In this document: in pieces, positions 8,310 to 16,373 of the stretch
How positions within the stretch are numbered: position 1 is the first letter of the stretch
Layout: every line of letters starts with the position of its first letter
NCBI GenBank assembly: GCA_017525805.1
Contig: JAFXSH010000175.1
Span: 1 to 42,051 of the forward strand
DNA length: 42,051 bases
Reading direction: 5' to 3'
Origin: Clostridia bacterium
Lineage (GTDB): Bacteria > Bacillota_A > Clostridia > Christensenellales > Aristaeellaceae
Position numbers and translations under genes: made by a program
Notes under the pieces: generated by a model
Seen by the model: the letters and a program-made list of their open reading frames with translations, nothing else
Databases searched by the model: none
What the model was told of the DNA's origin: nothing

Positions 8310-9407
8310 TTACTCGTAAAAATGGGTCATGGAAAGCACGGCGACCACCGAAAGCGCCAGCGTCACGGCGGCGTACATGAGCACGATTTGGTTTTCCTTC
8401 ATGCCGCACAATTCAAAATGATGGTGCAGGGGGGACATTTTGAAAATGCGCTTTCCCTGGCCGTACTTTTTCTTGGTGTACTTGAAATAGGTGGTCTGCA
8501 TCATCACGGACACGCTGCTCATGATGCAGGTGAAGGCAATGGGGATCAGCAAAAACTGGCATTTCATCAGCATCGCCACGCCCACCATGGCCCCGCCGAT
8601 GAACATGCTGCCGGTGTCCCCCATGAAGATTTTGGCGGGATGGCGGTTATACTTGAGGAACCCGATGGAAGCCCCGGCCAGGGCAAAGCACAGCACGGCG
8701 ATGATGGGGAACCAGACGGTCGGGCTCGTCATGGGAAAAGCATTCTCGATGGGATGGATGCCGCTGAAGCTCTGCACCATGTCCAGCGCCGTACCAAGGA
8801 ACAGGGCGATCAGCCCGAAGGCCGCCATGCCGATGACAGTGACGGAGGAAAGGATGCCGTCCACCCCGTCCTGCAAATTGGCGCTGTTGGTAATGAACAT
8901 CACCAGCACAGTCATAATGGGGATATAAAACCAGCCCAAATCCCAGGTAATGCCCGTAAAGGGGATGATCATATCGCTGCCCACGTACAGAAAGCAATAC
9001 AGGGAAAAGATCAGGCCGACGATCATCTGCCCGATCAGCTTTTGCTTGGGCTTCAAGCCCTCGTGATCCTTTTTTACGTCCTTGATGTAGTCGTCCGGGA
9101 AGCCAAAGAACGCTATACAGCCCACGGTGATGAACAGCAGGGGCCACAGGGCGTTATCAAGCCCAAAGCTCCAGCCCGCTTTGATTCCCCCGATCACCGT
9201 GATCAAAACGGTGGTCAACACCGTGGCCAGCGCCGTCACGATGCCGCCCATGTTGGGGGTGCCCTGCTTGGCCAAATGAGCTTTGGGGCCCAAATCATAA
9301 ATGGTCTGGCCGAACTTGAGCTTCTTCAAAAACGGCAGGAACTTGGGCATGATCAGCAGCACGATAGCCAGGGCCATCACCGCCGCGTAAGCACAGTACA
9401 GAAACAT
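8310..9407 (-). CDS. mraY: Phospho-N-acetylmuramoyl-pentapeptide-transferase MraY
   Basis: Integral membrane enzyme that makes lipid I from UDP-MurNAc-pentapeptide and undecaprenyl phosphate. The 365-aa product has about ten hydrophobic segments and the family motifs: GTPNMGG near residue 50, FPDDYIKDVKKDHEGLKPKQK, NLQDGVDGILSSV, GDTGSMFIGG and MSPLHHHFELCG (the HHH loop). The ATG at 9407 is preceded by GGAGGAG at a seven-base distance; a GTG six codons earlier overlaps that site and is less likely. The 240 bases upstream, between murE and mraY, hold three hairpins. Confidence 0.96.
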   Translation of the reverse strand: MFLYCAYAAVMALAIVLLIMPKFLPFLKKLKFGQTIYDLGPKAHLAKQGTPNMGGIVTALATVLTTVLITVIGGIKAGWSFGLDNALWPLLFITVGCIAFFGFPDDYIKDVKKDHEGLKPKQKLIGQMIVGLIFSLYCFLYVGSDMIIPFTGITWDLGWFYIPIMTVLVMFITNSANLQDGVDGILSSVTVIGMAAFGLIALFLGTALDMVQSFSGIHPIENAFPMTSPTVWFPIIAVLCFALAGASIGFLKYNRHPAKIFMGDTGSMFIGGAMVGVAMLMKCQFLLIPIAFTCIMSSVSVMMQTTYFKYTKKKYGQGKRIFKMSPLHHHFELCGMKENQIVLMYAAVTLALSVVAVLSMTHFYE

Positions 9408-9491
9408 GTTTGTTCTCTCCTCCACATCCGTTTGTGATTCAGGATTCTTCTTGCGTCGTTCCCCTGATCGGCTTTCTCGGAAGGGGACGAG

Positions 9492-9530
9492 CCGCCGATT
9501 TCCGCCAGTGGCGGGAAATCAAATCGGCGG
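9492..9530. repeat. Overlapping hairpins upstream of mraY
   Basis: CCGCCGATTT (9492-9501) pairs perfectly with AAATCGGCGG (9521-9530). A competing stem GATTTCCGCC (9497-9506) pairs with GGCGGGAAATC (9510-9520), with one bulged base. The two stems share GATTT and cannot both form in full. Confidence 0.6.
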
Positions 9531-9547
9531 TGAGATCGACCGAAAAG

Positions 9548-9592
9548 GAGCAAGCTCCGCATGAAGCGGAGTTGCGACTATTGAGGTCGCGG
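9548..9592. repeat. Intergenic hairpin element, family 2, copy 2
   Basis: Same layout as positions 2-44: GCAA, one bulged base, CTCCGC, loop ATGAA, GCGGAG, TTGC, then GCGACTATTGAG. The outer hairpin base pair that is G-C at 9/23 is C-G here, so pairing is kept while sequence changes. Confidence 0.6.
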
Positions 9593-9594
9593 AT

Positions 9595-9639
9595 CTGGGG
9601 AAAACCGCTCTTTCGCCTTGAAAGAGCGGTTTCCCCCAG
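9595..9639. repeat. Long intergenic hairpin, family 1, copy 1
   Basis: A 20-base arm CTGGGGAAAACCGCTCTTTC (9595-9614) pairs with 9620-9639 at 19 of 20 positions around a 5-base loop. It begins nine bases after the murE stop. On the minus strand no T-run follows, so it is not a classical terminator. A close relative lies at 18554-18600. Confidence 0.7.
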
Positions 9640-9647
9640 TTTCTTTA

Positions 9648-11108
9648 TCATTTCTCCATTTCCTCCAGCAATTCCGCCACGACCACTTTTTCATCAAAAG
9701 GCCGCTTAACCCCCATGATCTCCTGATAAGTTTCGTGACCCTTGCCAGCCAGGACGATAATGTCCCCTTCCCGGCCCATTTGCAGGGCATAGCGAATGGC
9801 TTCCCGCCGGTTTTCGATCACGGTGTATTTCCCGCCGGTGGGTTTGATGCCCTCCTCGATGGAGGCCAGGATCTCCATGGGGTCCTCGGTGCGGGGGTTA
9901 TCGCTGGTGAGAATGGAATAGTCCGCCAGCCTGCCGGAAATTTCGCCCATAACAGCGCGTTTCAGGTGATCCCGGTCGCCGCCGCAGCCAAAGAGAGAAA
10001 TGACCCGGCCCCGTGCGAACTGGCGCACCGCGACCAAGATATTCTCCAGGGCGTCCGGCGAATGGGAATAATCCAGAATGACCTTATAAGGCGTGTGCGT
10101 GTCCAGCACCTGGGCCCGGCCCGGCACGGAACGCACCTTGGCCAGCGCCGCCGTGATGGTTTCGGGCTTCACGCCCATGATCAAGCCCACCGCCGCCGCC
10201 GCCAGGGCGTTGTACACATTGAACATGCCGGTCAATTGCAGCTTCACCGGGTATTCGTTCACATCGAACAGCTTCATGATGAAGCTGACGCCGTTTTCCG
10301 TGATCTCGATATCCCGTGCGAAAATATCGGCGTTGCCGCTGATGCCGTAGGTGCTGTGAGGCACGGTAATATCCTTCAAAATATCGGCGCTGGTATCGTC
10401 GTCGGCGTTGATGGCGGCATTGGAAATCCACTCCGGCCTGAAAAAGGACTTTTTGCACTGGAAATACTTTTCCATGGTGCCGAACAGGTCTAAATGATCC
10501 TGGGACAGGTTGGTGTAGCAGCCCGCCTCAAAGTGCACCCCTGTCAGACGGCCCATTTCAATGGCGTGGGCGGATACCTCCATGCTCACCACGGTGACCC
10601 CCTCATCCCGCATTTTTCGCAGGGTGCGGAAGAAATCGATGGGCTCGGGGGTGGTGAATTCGCTTTTCATGTATTCGCGGCCGATCATGTTGCCGGTGGT
10701 GCCGATCAGCCCCACCTTACATCCCGCTTCCTCCATGATAGCCTTGATGAGATAGCTGGTGGTGGTTTTCCCTTTGGTGCCGGTCACGCCCAAGAGTTTC
10801 AGTTCCTTTTCCGGGTGGCCGAAAAACGCCGCCGAAATCAGCGACATGGCCCGGCGCACGTTTTTCACCCGCACCTGGGGCGCCTTCACATCCACAAAAT
10901 GGTTCACCACCAAAGCCGCCGCGCCGTTTTTCACCACCTGGGCGGCAAAATCATGGCCGTCAAACCGCGCGCCGGGAACGCAGAAAAACAAAGCCTGCCT
11001 CAATTCAGCCGTTTTCCGGTTATCCATGCACAGGGACGCGATTTCGCAGTCTCCCCGCGCTTCCACCAATTCATCGCCCAGGGACTGGGCCAGCACTGAC
11101 AACAGCAT
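9648..11108 (-). CDS. murE: UDP-MurNAc-L-Ala-D-Glu--meso-diaminopimelate ligase MurE
   Basis: ATP-dependent ligase adding the third stem-peptide residue. The 486-aa protein has a substrate-recognising N-terminal domain (SLCMDNRKTAELRQALFFCVPG), the P-loop GVTGTKGKTTTSYLI near residue 110, the motif FTTPEPIDFFRTLRKM, and YTNLSQDHLDLFGTMEKY. The amino-acid specificity motif reads DNPRTEDP; DNPR is the form found in meso-diaminopimelate-adding enzymes, which indicates a DAP-type wall. The start ATG has GGGAG upstream, and the gene begins 16 bases after the PBP stop. Confidence 0.96.
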   Translation of the reverse strand: MLLSVLAQSLGDELVEARGDCEIASLCMDNRKTAELRQALFFCVPGARFDGHDFAAQVVKNGAAALVVNHFVDVKAPQVRVKNVRRAMSLISAAFFGHPEKELKLLGVTGTKGKTTTSYLIKAIMEEAGCKVGLIGTTGNMIGREYMKSEFTTPEPIDFFRTLRKMRDEGVTVVSMEVSAHAIEMGRLTGVHFEAGCYTNLSQDHLDLFGTMEKYFQCKKSFFRPEWISNAAINADDDTSADILKDITVPHSTYGISGNADIFARDIEITENGVSFIMKLFDVNEYPVKLQLTGMFNVYNALAAAAVGLIMGVKPETITAALAKVRSVPGRAQVLDTHTPYKVILDYSHSPDALENILVAVRQFARGRVISLFGCGGDRDHLKRAVMGEISGRLADYSILTSDNPRTEDPMEILASIEEGIKPTGGKYTVIENRREAIRYALQMGREGDIIVLAGKGHETYQEIMGVKRPFDEKVVVAELLEEMEK

Positions 11109-11124
11109 GTTTCTTCACTCCCGT

Positions 11125-13251
11125 TCATTGCAGCGGCAATTCAAAAGTTACCTTCACCGTGGATCCGCCGGGGGCGTAACTGCCGCCCGCGGGGGACTGG
11201 CGCACAGCCAGTCCGCTTCCCGAAATTTCCATTTCAAAGCCCCTTGCCCGCAGTTGCCGGGCCGCCTCCACCATGGATAAGCCTTTCACGTCGGGCACCG
11301 AGATCAGGTCCATGATCTGAAGCGGTTCCTGTTCATAGGTATACAGCATCACGCTGCTTCCCGAGGACACTTGGGCCCCAGCGGCGGGAGCCTGGGCGGA
11401 AACAGTATCCGTCAGCTCGTCCGTTTCATAAAGCAAGCCGCGTTCCCAGAGGGCTTTTCTGGCCTGAGCCACCGTCATGCCCACGGTATCGGGCACAACC
11501 ACCACCGGAGCGGCAGTTGCCTTTGGATCGTTCTTTTCCACATTCAGATAAGAAAGAACGCCCTCCATGATCTGGCTGGCAAAGGGCGCGGCGGTGGTGC
11601 TGCCGTAATCCACCGGCACCTGGGCTTCGTTCACCGTTACCAGCACGGCGAAACGAGGATTATCGATGGGGGCGAAGCCCACAAAGGAGCCGATATGCAC
11701 GTCGGACACCACCCGGCCATCCTTGTACACCTGGGCAGTGCCCGTTTTACCGCCGATCCTGTACCCCGCCACGGCGGCATTTTTGCCGCCGCCCTCGGAA
11801 ACCACGCTTTCCAGCAGCGTCCGCATGGTGGCGCTGGTTTCCGCGCTGATGGGGGTCGAAACGACAGTGGGCGCGGTGTGCTCCACCACATTGCCCTGGC
11901 TGTCCAGCACCTCCTGCACGATGTAGGGCTTCATGAGCCTGCCGCCGTTGACCACCGCGCAGGCGGCGGTGATCAATTGCAGGGGTGTCACCGCCACGCT
12001 CTGGCCGAAACCGATGCGGGCCAGGTCCACGTTTTTCACGTAGCGGCTATTGATCAGAATGCCCGCACTCTCCCCCGGCAGATCGACCCCCGTGCGCACG
12101 CCGATGCCGAAAGCCCGCAGATACTTATAAAACGTATCGGTCCCCATGCGGAGAGCCAGGGTCACGAAAGCCGGGTTGCAGCTGTTGGCCAGGGCCTGGG
12201 GCAGCGTTTGGGTGCCGTGGCTGGCTTTCCAGCAGCGGATGCGGTCGCCGTCCACATAAATAGCGCCGGAGCAGGTAAAAACATCGTTCAGGGAAGCCGC
12301 GCCGCTGTCCAGCGCGGCGGAGCAGGTGAGCATTTTAAAGGTGGAGCCGGGCTCGTACACGTCGGTGATCACCGTCATGCGCATGAGCTCGTTGAGCAGC
12401 TCCGTATCGTTCCGGGGCGGATCGTTGGGGTCGTAATCCGGCTTCATGCAGACCGCCAGCAAGGCCCCCGTGTTCACGTCCATGACGAGGCACTGAACCG
12501 ATTTGGCGTCGTTTACCGCCATGCATTCCCGCATGGCCTTTTCCACGATGCCCTGAATGGTGCTGTCCACCGTCAGACGCAGGGTATAGCCCGGCTGCGG
12601 CGCTTCATAAGCGGTTTTCCCGTCCGGGAGCAGGCGGGAACGGGCATCCACCTCTGTACGCAGAAACCCTTCTTTTCCCCGCAGCAGTGTTTCATAGGCG
12701 CTTTCCAAACCGCTTTGCCCTACGGAATCCACGTTGGTCAGCCCCAAAATTTGAGTAAGAAAAGCGCCCTTGGGGTACACGCGCCGGGTATCCTCGTCAA
12801 AGGATACGCCCCGGAGCAATTTCCCCATTTCCGGGTCTTCATTGCGCAGGGCACGGATCGCGTCCACAGTCTCCCGGGGCACTTGGCGCTTCAAAATCAC
12901 AGAGGCCAGCTTTTTGTTTTGCAGCTTTTTTTCCATGGACGCCGCGTCCGCGTGAAGCATTTCACCCATGACCTGGGCAAAGGCGCTTTCATCGGTCACC
13001 AATTGCGGATTGGCCGTTACGATATAGGCCGTGGCCGACAGCGCCAGAACGCCGCCCCGGGTGTCCTGAATAGTGCCCCGCTGGGCCGTCACCACGCCTT
13101 CCCTCGTCCATTGGCGCACCCCCCGGGCGGTGAGCGATTCGCCCTGGATCAGCGTCAGATCCCCGATGCGTACTCCGATCAGCGAAAACAGGATGGTCAG
13201 CGCTGACAGCATCATCAGTAATCTTCTGCGGATCGTTAGGCCGGTGCGCAT
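11125..13251 (-). CDS. Class B penicillin-binding protein with two PASTA domains (SpoVD/PBP2B type)
   Basis: Septal transpeptidase that cross-links glycan made by the SEDS partner. It is a 708-aa protein with one N-terminal membrane helix (about 12-30), a dimerisation domain, and a transpeptidase domain with the three active-site motifs: STFK (Ser303, Lys306), SCN (357-359) and KTG near residue 505. Two C-terminal PASTA repeats follow (about 580-640, starting VPDTVGMTVAQARKAL, and 645-708, starting VPDVKGLSMVEAARQL). PASTA domains occur on both PBP2B-like and SpoVD-like proteins, so the division versus sporulation role is open. It lies between ftsL and murE, the usual place. Confidence 0.94.
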   Translation of the reverse strand: MRTGLTIRRRLLMMLSALTILFSLIGVRIGDLTLIQGESLTARGVRQWTREGVVTAQRGTIQDTRGGVLALSATAYIVTANPQLVTDESAFAQVMGEMLHADAASMEKKLQNKKLASVILKRQVPRETVDAIRALRNEDPEMGKLLRGVSFDEDTRRVYPKGAFLTQILGLTNVDSVGQSGLESAYETLLRGKEGFLRTEVDARSRLLPDGKTAYEAPQPGYTLRLTVDSTIQGIVEKAMRECMAVNDAKSVQCLVMDVNTGALLAVCMKPDYDPNDPPRNDTELLNELMRMTVITDVYEPGSTFKMLTCSAALDSGAASLNDVFTCSGAIYVDGDRIRCWKASHGTQTLPQALANSCNPAFVTLALRMGTDTFYKYLRAFGIGVRTGVDLPGESAGILINSRYVKNVDLARIGFGQSVAVTPLQLITAACAVVNGGRLMKPYIVQEVLDSQGNVVEHTAPTVVSTPISAETSATMRTLLESVVSEGGGKNAAVAGYRIGGKTGTAQVYKDGRVVSDVHIGSFVGFAPIDNPRFAVLVTVNEAQVPVDYGSTTAAPFASQIMEGVLSYLNVEKNDPKATAAPVVVVPDTVGMTVAQARKALWERGLLYETDELTDTVSAQAPAAGAQVSSGSSVMLYTYEQEPLQIMDLISVPDVKGLSMVEAARQLRARGFEMEISGSGLAVRQSPAGGSYAPGGSTVKVTFELPLQ

Positions 13252-13287
13252 GGACTGTCCTCCCCCTGGCCGGCCGCTCCAACGAAG

Positions 13288-13824
13288 TCAGCGGCTGCCG
13301 GTGATCATTCCATCCAGCGCGGAACGGGGGGAGTTATCCGCCTGAACAGTTGTTTTGATTTCAAAAGGCCGGGTATCCGGCGCCACCACACGTTCAGTGG
13401 TATCGCTGGACGGGGCTTTCATTTTCAGCTTTTGGCAGGCCATATCGCAGATCCGGGCAGGGTCCCGGGCATCGGCCACTTTCTCCGCCAACAGCTCGTT
13501 CTCTTTCTCCGTCTGAACGATCTCTTTTTCCATGTTGCCGATATACTTGACCAACTCTGAACGCTGGGCGTTTTTGCTGACGATCAGGCCGCCGAAAGTC
13601 ACAAACAGGGCGCACAGAAAGATCAGCGCCCCCCGCAGGGGAACCGTCACGCTCTCGCGCGGCGCGGCGGCCACATGCCCCGCCCGGAAAGGCTGCCGGC
13701 CAGGATCGAAAGCCTGGCCCGCTTCGGAATCGGGCAGATGTACGGAGCTGCGCACATGAATCCGCATACCCGGCGCGGCCTGCAGGCCCGCCGTTACATA
13801 CATCGCGTTTTTGCCCTTCTGCAT
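13288..13824 (-). CDS. ftsL: FtsL-like division protein
   Basis: Small bitopic divisome protein expected to bridge FtsQ/DivIB and the PBP-FtsW pair. The 178-aa product has an unusually long cytoplasmic N-terminus of about 65 residues, one membrane helix (LRGALIFLCALFVTFGGLIV, about 64-83), then a coiled coil (RSELVKYIGNMEKEIVQTEKENELL, about 88-112) and a low-complexity tail. FtsL sequences diverge strongly, so the call rests on topology and on its position just before the PBP gene. The AGGAGGGGG site lies nine bases from the ATG. It starts only 24 bases after mraZ; rsmH, which normally stands between them, is absent. Confidence 0.85.
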   Translation of the reverse strand: MQKGKNAMYVTAGLQAAPGMRIHVRSSVHLPDSEAGQAFDPGRQPFRAGHVAAAPRESVTVPLRGALIFLCALFVTFGGLIVSKNAQRSELVKYIGNMEKEIVQTEKENELLAEKVADARDPARICDMACQKLKMKAPSSDTTERVVAPDTRPFEIKTTVQADNSPRSALDGMITGSR

Positions 13825-13848
13825 GAATATATTCCCCCTCCTGCCAGA

Positions 13849-14427
13849 TTAGAACGTATTTCCATCCTGTAAAGATGTCAGGAACGCCAGCGGATCGGGA
13901 TACTTTTCGTCGAACGCGCGATCCTGATCCTTACCCACAGCGGCGGGAATGATGCGGATGTGATTGTAGGTGCCGTTGACCTCCACATCCCGGGCGTCGC
14001 CCAGCCGCCATGCCCGAATGCGCTGGGGTAGCAAAAGCCTCCCCTGGGCGTCGGCTTCACAATCGGTATAACTATATTTTGTAAACAGATCCAGGAAAGG
14101 CTGCGCCACAGGCTTGCGGCGCACCAACGCGGCCAATTCATCCCGGCGGGCCATCCAATCGGCAATGGGATACAGCGCCACCGCGTGAAAATCCGGCGAA
14201 GGAGCCACGGCAAAGCGTTCTCCCAGCGGCTCACGAAACGCGGCGGGGATAATCATGCGGCCTTTGGCGTCAATGCTGTGGGGATAGCTGCCCACAAACC
14301 CTAAAAACGGCAGTTTTCCGTTTCCCGCATCGGAATGCAGCGCGTCCGGGGCTTGATTGGCGTTCTGTTCCGGCTGATGACATTCGTTTTCCACGGAGTC
14401 AGGATTCTTAACAGAATCATCCGCCAT
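13849..14427 (-). CDS. mraZ: Transcriptional regulator MraZ
   Basis: DNA-binding regulator of the dcw cluster that in other bacteria binds repeats upstream of its own gene. The 192-aa protein contains the two SpoVT/AbrB-like halves, each with the family motif: KGRMIIPAAFRE and QGRLLLPQRIRAW. It is longer than the usual 140-150 residues because of an acidic, Gln/Asn-rich N-terminal extension of about 45 residues before GSYPHSIDAKGRM. No internal Met offers a shorter start, and the ATG at 14427 has AAGGGGG eight bases upstream, so the extension appears genuine. It is the first gene of the cluster behind a near-consensus promoter. Confidence 0.93.
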   Translation of the reverse strand: MADDSVKNPDSVENECHQPEQNANQAPDALHSDAGNGKLPFLGFVGSYPHSIDAKGRMIIPAAFREPLGERFAVAPSPDFHAVALYPIADWMARRDELAALVRRKPVAQPFLDLFTKYSYTDCEADAQGRLLLPQRIRAWRLGDARDVEVNGTYNHIRIIPAAVGKDQDRAFDEKYPDPLAFLTSLQDGNTF

Positions 14428-14479
14428 ATAATCGCCCCCTTAATCGCCACATAATCTCCACTTTTGTGATTGCTTCACC

Positions 14480-14509
14480 ATTTTAAGGCACTTTTTGGCT
14501 GTTTGTCAA
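14480..14509 (-). promoter_or_regulatory. Promoter of the dcw cluster (mraZ)
   Basis: TTGACA (14504-14509) and TAAAAT (14480-14485) on the minus strand are 18 bases apart, within a gap without genes. AAAGTGC (14488-14494) overlaps the spacer and AAAGTGG (14458-14464) lies 30 bases downstream. Both resemble the AAAGTG core reported for MraZ boxes in some Firmicutes relatives; that reading is tentative. The region 14510-14607 is AT-rich and holds nothing else I can support. Confidence 0.8.
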
Positions 14510-14607
14510 GCGTATGATCATTTCCGGCGTGGCTCTTTGGGAAATAGAAACGTAATGTTTTTGTTCTTATTATGTTATATTTTTAAAAATTTGTTCTGTT
14601 TTTTCAC

Positions 14608-14640
14608 AAAAAAATAGGGAACACGTTTTCGTGTTCCCTA
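14608..14640 (-). terminator. Intrinsic terminator upstream of mraZ
   Basis: Perfect 11-bp stem TAGGGAACACG / CGTGTTCCCTA with a 4-base loop, followed on the minus strand by seven T. With the terminator at 14848-14875 it insulates the dcw promoter from upstream transcription. No gene is evident in 14641-14847. Confidence 0.8.
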
Positions 14641-14847
14641 TCGAAATATATCATTTGCATAGAAAATATTAAAATTTTTATTGAGTTTAAACAAAATTTT
14701 ATGCTTTTTTTGTTTCGTGTTTTTGGGGGCTTTGTAATAAAAAGTTTAAATTTCGATAGAATCCGACATAAACGTCAACGAAAAATGGTTCCCGGTCCCA
14801 CCGGCAGGCAAGCCGCTCCACCAGATGGGGCATTTGGGCACCGGCAC

Positions 14848-14875
14848 GAAAAAAACCGGCCAAAAACAGCCGGTT
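14848..14875 (-). terminator. Intrinsic terminator after the metallophosphoesterase gene
   Basis: Stem AACCGGC / GCCGGTT with an 8-base loop followed by a T-run on the minus strand, starting eight bases after the stop of the upstream gene. Confidence 0.8.
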
Positions 14876-14883
14876 ATTGGGAA

Positions 14884-15621
14884 TCACGCCTCTTTTTCCG
14901 TGCCCGAAATGGGCGCGCTCTCCACCGCGGAGCCTTCCGGCAGCCGGTAAAGCTGAAAATCCAGGCCATCGCAGGACACGCAGTGGTACCGAATGCCACG
15001 GTAAACGCCGTTCACCGCCCCACGGAGGGAGGGCCCATGAAGATGGCCATACACCACATCATCCACCGGATACTTTTCCAACAGGGCGGAAAGCGGTGTT
15101 TCGGCGGCGCCTTCACCCAGTGGGGGATAGTGGCACAGCACCACCAGCCGGGCGGCGCCCAATTTCATTGCCCGATCCAGGGACATTTCCATCCGCAGCA
15201 GCTCCCGCCGGTAGATTTTTTCATCCTCCGGCGCGCAGGACGCGCCTGGAAGCGTCCATCCCCGGGTCCCGCAGAAAGCCGTATCCTCCAAGACCATGGC
15301 GTCGTTCTGCACGGCGTACATTCCCCGGGGCAGCAAATCCCGCAGCCGGGAGATACCGCACCACCAGTAATCGTGGTTGCCCCGCAGCAGGATCTTGCGC
15401 CCCGGCAGTTCCCCGATGCTGCGCAGGTCTTCCACGGCGTCCTCCGTCTGCATGGCCCAGCTGATATCGCCGGGCAGCAGCACCACGTCGCTTTCCCGCA
15501 CCTTATCCCGCCAATCCCGGCGGATGCGGTCAAAGTGGCCCTCCCATTGAGGCCCGAACACATTCATGGGCTTATCAGCGCCGCCCTGCAAATGCAAATC
15601 GCCGATCGCGTAAATATCCAC
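14884..15621 (-). CDS. Calcineurin-like metallophosphoesterase
   Basis: A 245-aa protein with the full set of dimetal phosphoesterase motifs: GDLHL (residue 7 onward), GDISW near 51, GNHDYWW near 81, CHYPP near 163 and GHLHG near 192. The fold hydrolyses phosphomono- or diesters; the substrate here is unknown. There is no signal peptide, so it is cytoplasmic. The GTG start at 15621 immediately follows the TAA stop of the upstream zinc-ribbon gene, implying translational coupling and a shared transcript that ends at 14848-14875. Confidence 0.85.
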   Translation of the reverse strand: MDIYAIGDLHLQGGADKPMNVFGPQWEGHFDRIRRDWRDKVRESDVVLLPGDISWAMQTEDAVEDLRSIGELPGRKILLRGNHDYWWCGISRLRDLLPRGMYAVQNDAMVLEDTAFCGTRGWTLPGASCAPEDEKIYRRELLRMEMSLDRAMKLGAARLVVLCHYPPLGEGAAETPLSALLEKYPVDDVVYGHLHGPSLRGAVNGVYRGIRYHCVSCDGLDFQLYRLPEGSAVESAPISGTEKEA

Positions 15622-16020
15622 TTATTCTTCGTCTTCCTCGTCTTCGTCCTCGGCTTCTTCCTCTTCCATTTCCTCCAAGGACAAATCGCTTTCAATCTCG
15701 TCATACTCCCGGGGCGGGATATCCTCGTCGATTTCCGGAATGATTTCATCCATGGCGCTGACAGGATCGATGCTCAGGTTGGCTTCATCCACCCGCACTT
15801 CGTTTTCTTCTTCCTCGCGCTCCTGGTTGGCGTTCATTTCCTTGAGGCAGAACAGGCAAACGTCCTTTCCGGGCAGGGCCGGAGCCTCGTTGCACACGGT
15901 GCACAGCTCGATTTCTTCCTGCTGGCTTTCGCCCTTCATTTCCCGCTTGCAGATTTTGCAGTATCCCTCTTCCGGAGCGATATAATTCAATTCACACCGG
16001 GGGCATTTGATCAACCGCAT
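15622..16020 (-). CDS. Zinc-ribbon protein with acidic tail
   Basis: A 132-aa protein with two pairs of CxxC knuckles, CPRC/CKIC (residues 6-9 and 21-24) and CTVC/CLFC (about 40-59), expected to bind one or two zinc ions. From about residue 65 it is extremely acidic, ending in a run of Glu and Asp. I do not recognise a named family. The ATG has AAGGAAGG nine bases upstream. It is coupled to the phosphoesterase gene and may recruit or regulate it; that is inference. Its upstream region consists of the 76-bp tandem repeats. Confidence 0.75.
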   Translation of the reverse strand: MRLIKCPRCELNYIAPEEGYCKICKREMKGESQQEEIELCTVCNEAPALPGKDVCLFCLKEMNANQEREEEENEVRVDEANLSIDPVSAMDEIIPEIDEDIPPREYDEIESDLSLEEMEEEEAEDEDEEDEE

Positions 16021-16040
16021 TGACCGTTTCCTTCCTTTCT

Positions 16041-16260
16041 TTTGGATGCCTGCCGCTTATCCATTCGGAAGCGGCAGGACGCGCCACGGCTTCGCCCGTG
16101 CGCTCATCCTTATCCTTTTGGATGCCTGCCGCTTATCCATTCGGAAGCAGCAGGACGCGCCACGGCTTCGCCCGTGTGCCCATCCTTATCCTTTTGGATG
16201 CCTGCCGCTTATCCATTCGGAAGCGGCAGGACGCGCCACGGCTTCGCCCGTGCGCTCATC
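16041..16260. repeat. Three tandem 76-bp hairpin repeats
   Basis: Near-identical units begin at 16041, 16117 and 16193 (period 76; the third is cut at about 68 bases). Each unit has the hairpin CCTGCCGCTT / AAGCGGCAGG with a 10-base loop, then a second one, CACGG / CCGTG, around CTTCGC. The middle copy has one substitution in the first stem and two in its tail. The array fills the divergent gap between the zinc-ribbon gene and the CAP gene. The remainder of the gap, to 16373, contains the palindrome TGCCATG / CATGGCA near 16271-16290 and AT-rich sequence. Confidence 0.9.
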
Positions 16261-16373
16261 CCCCTATATTGCCATGTATTCCCATGGCAGCCGGATGGCA
16301 AATGAATTGCATATCATGGCATTTTATATTACGATTTCCATGCGGATCACTTTATTACAAAGGAGGATCAAAC

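Noticed and set aside
14641..14847. Possible small RNA between two minus-strand terminators
   Set aside because: A weak TTGTTT/TAATAT pair exists near 14660-14700, but it would yield only about 50 bases before the terminator; I cannot support a gene.
14699..14887. 62-codon minus-strand ORF downstream of the phosphoesterase
   Set aside because: It runs through the terminator of the preceding gene, has no ribosome site and ends in low-complexity AT-rich sequence.
16041..16260. CRISPR array
   Set aside because: The units are contiguous 76-bp tandem copies without unique spacers, and no cas genes are present.
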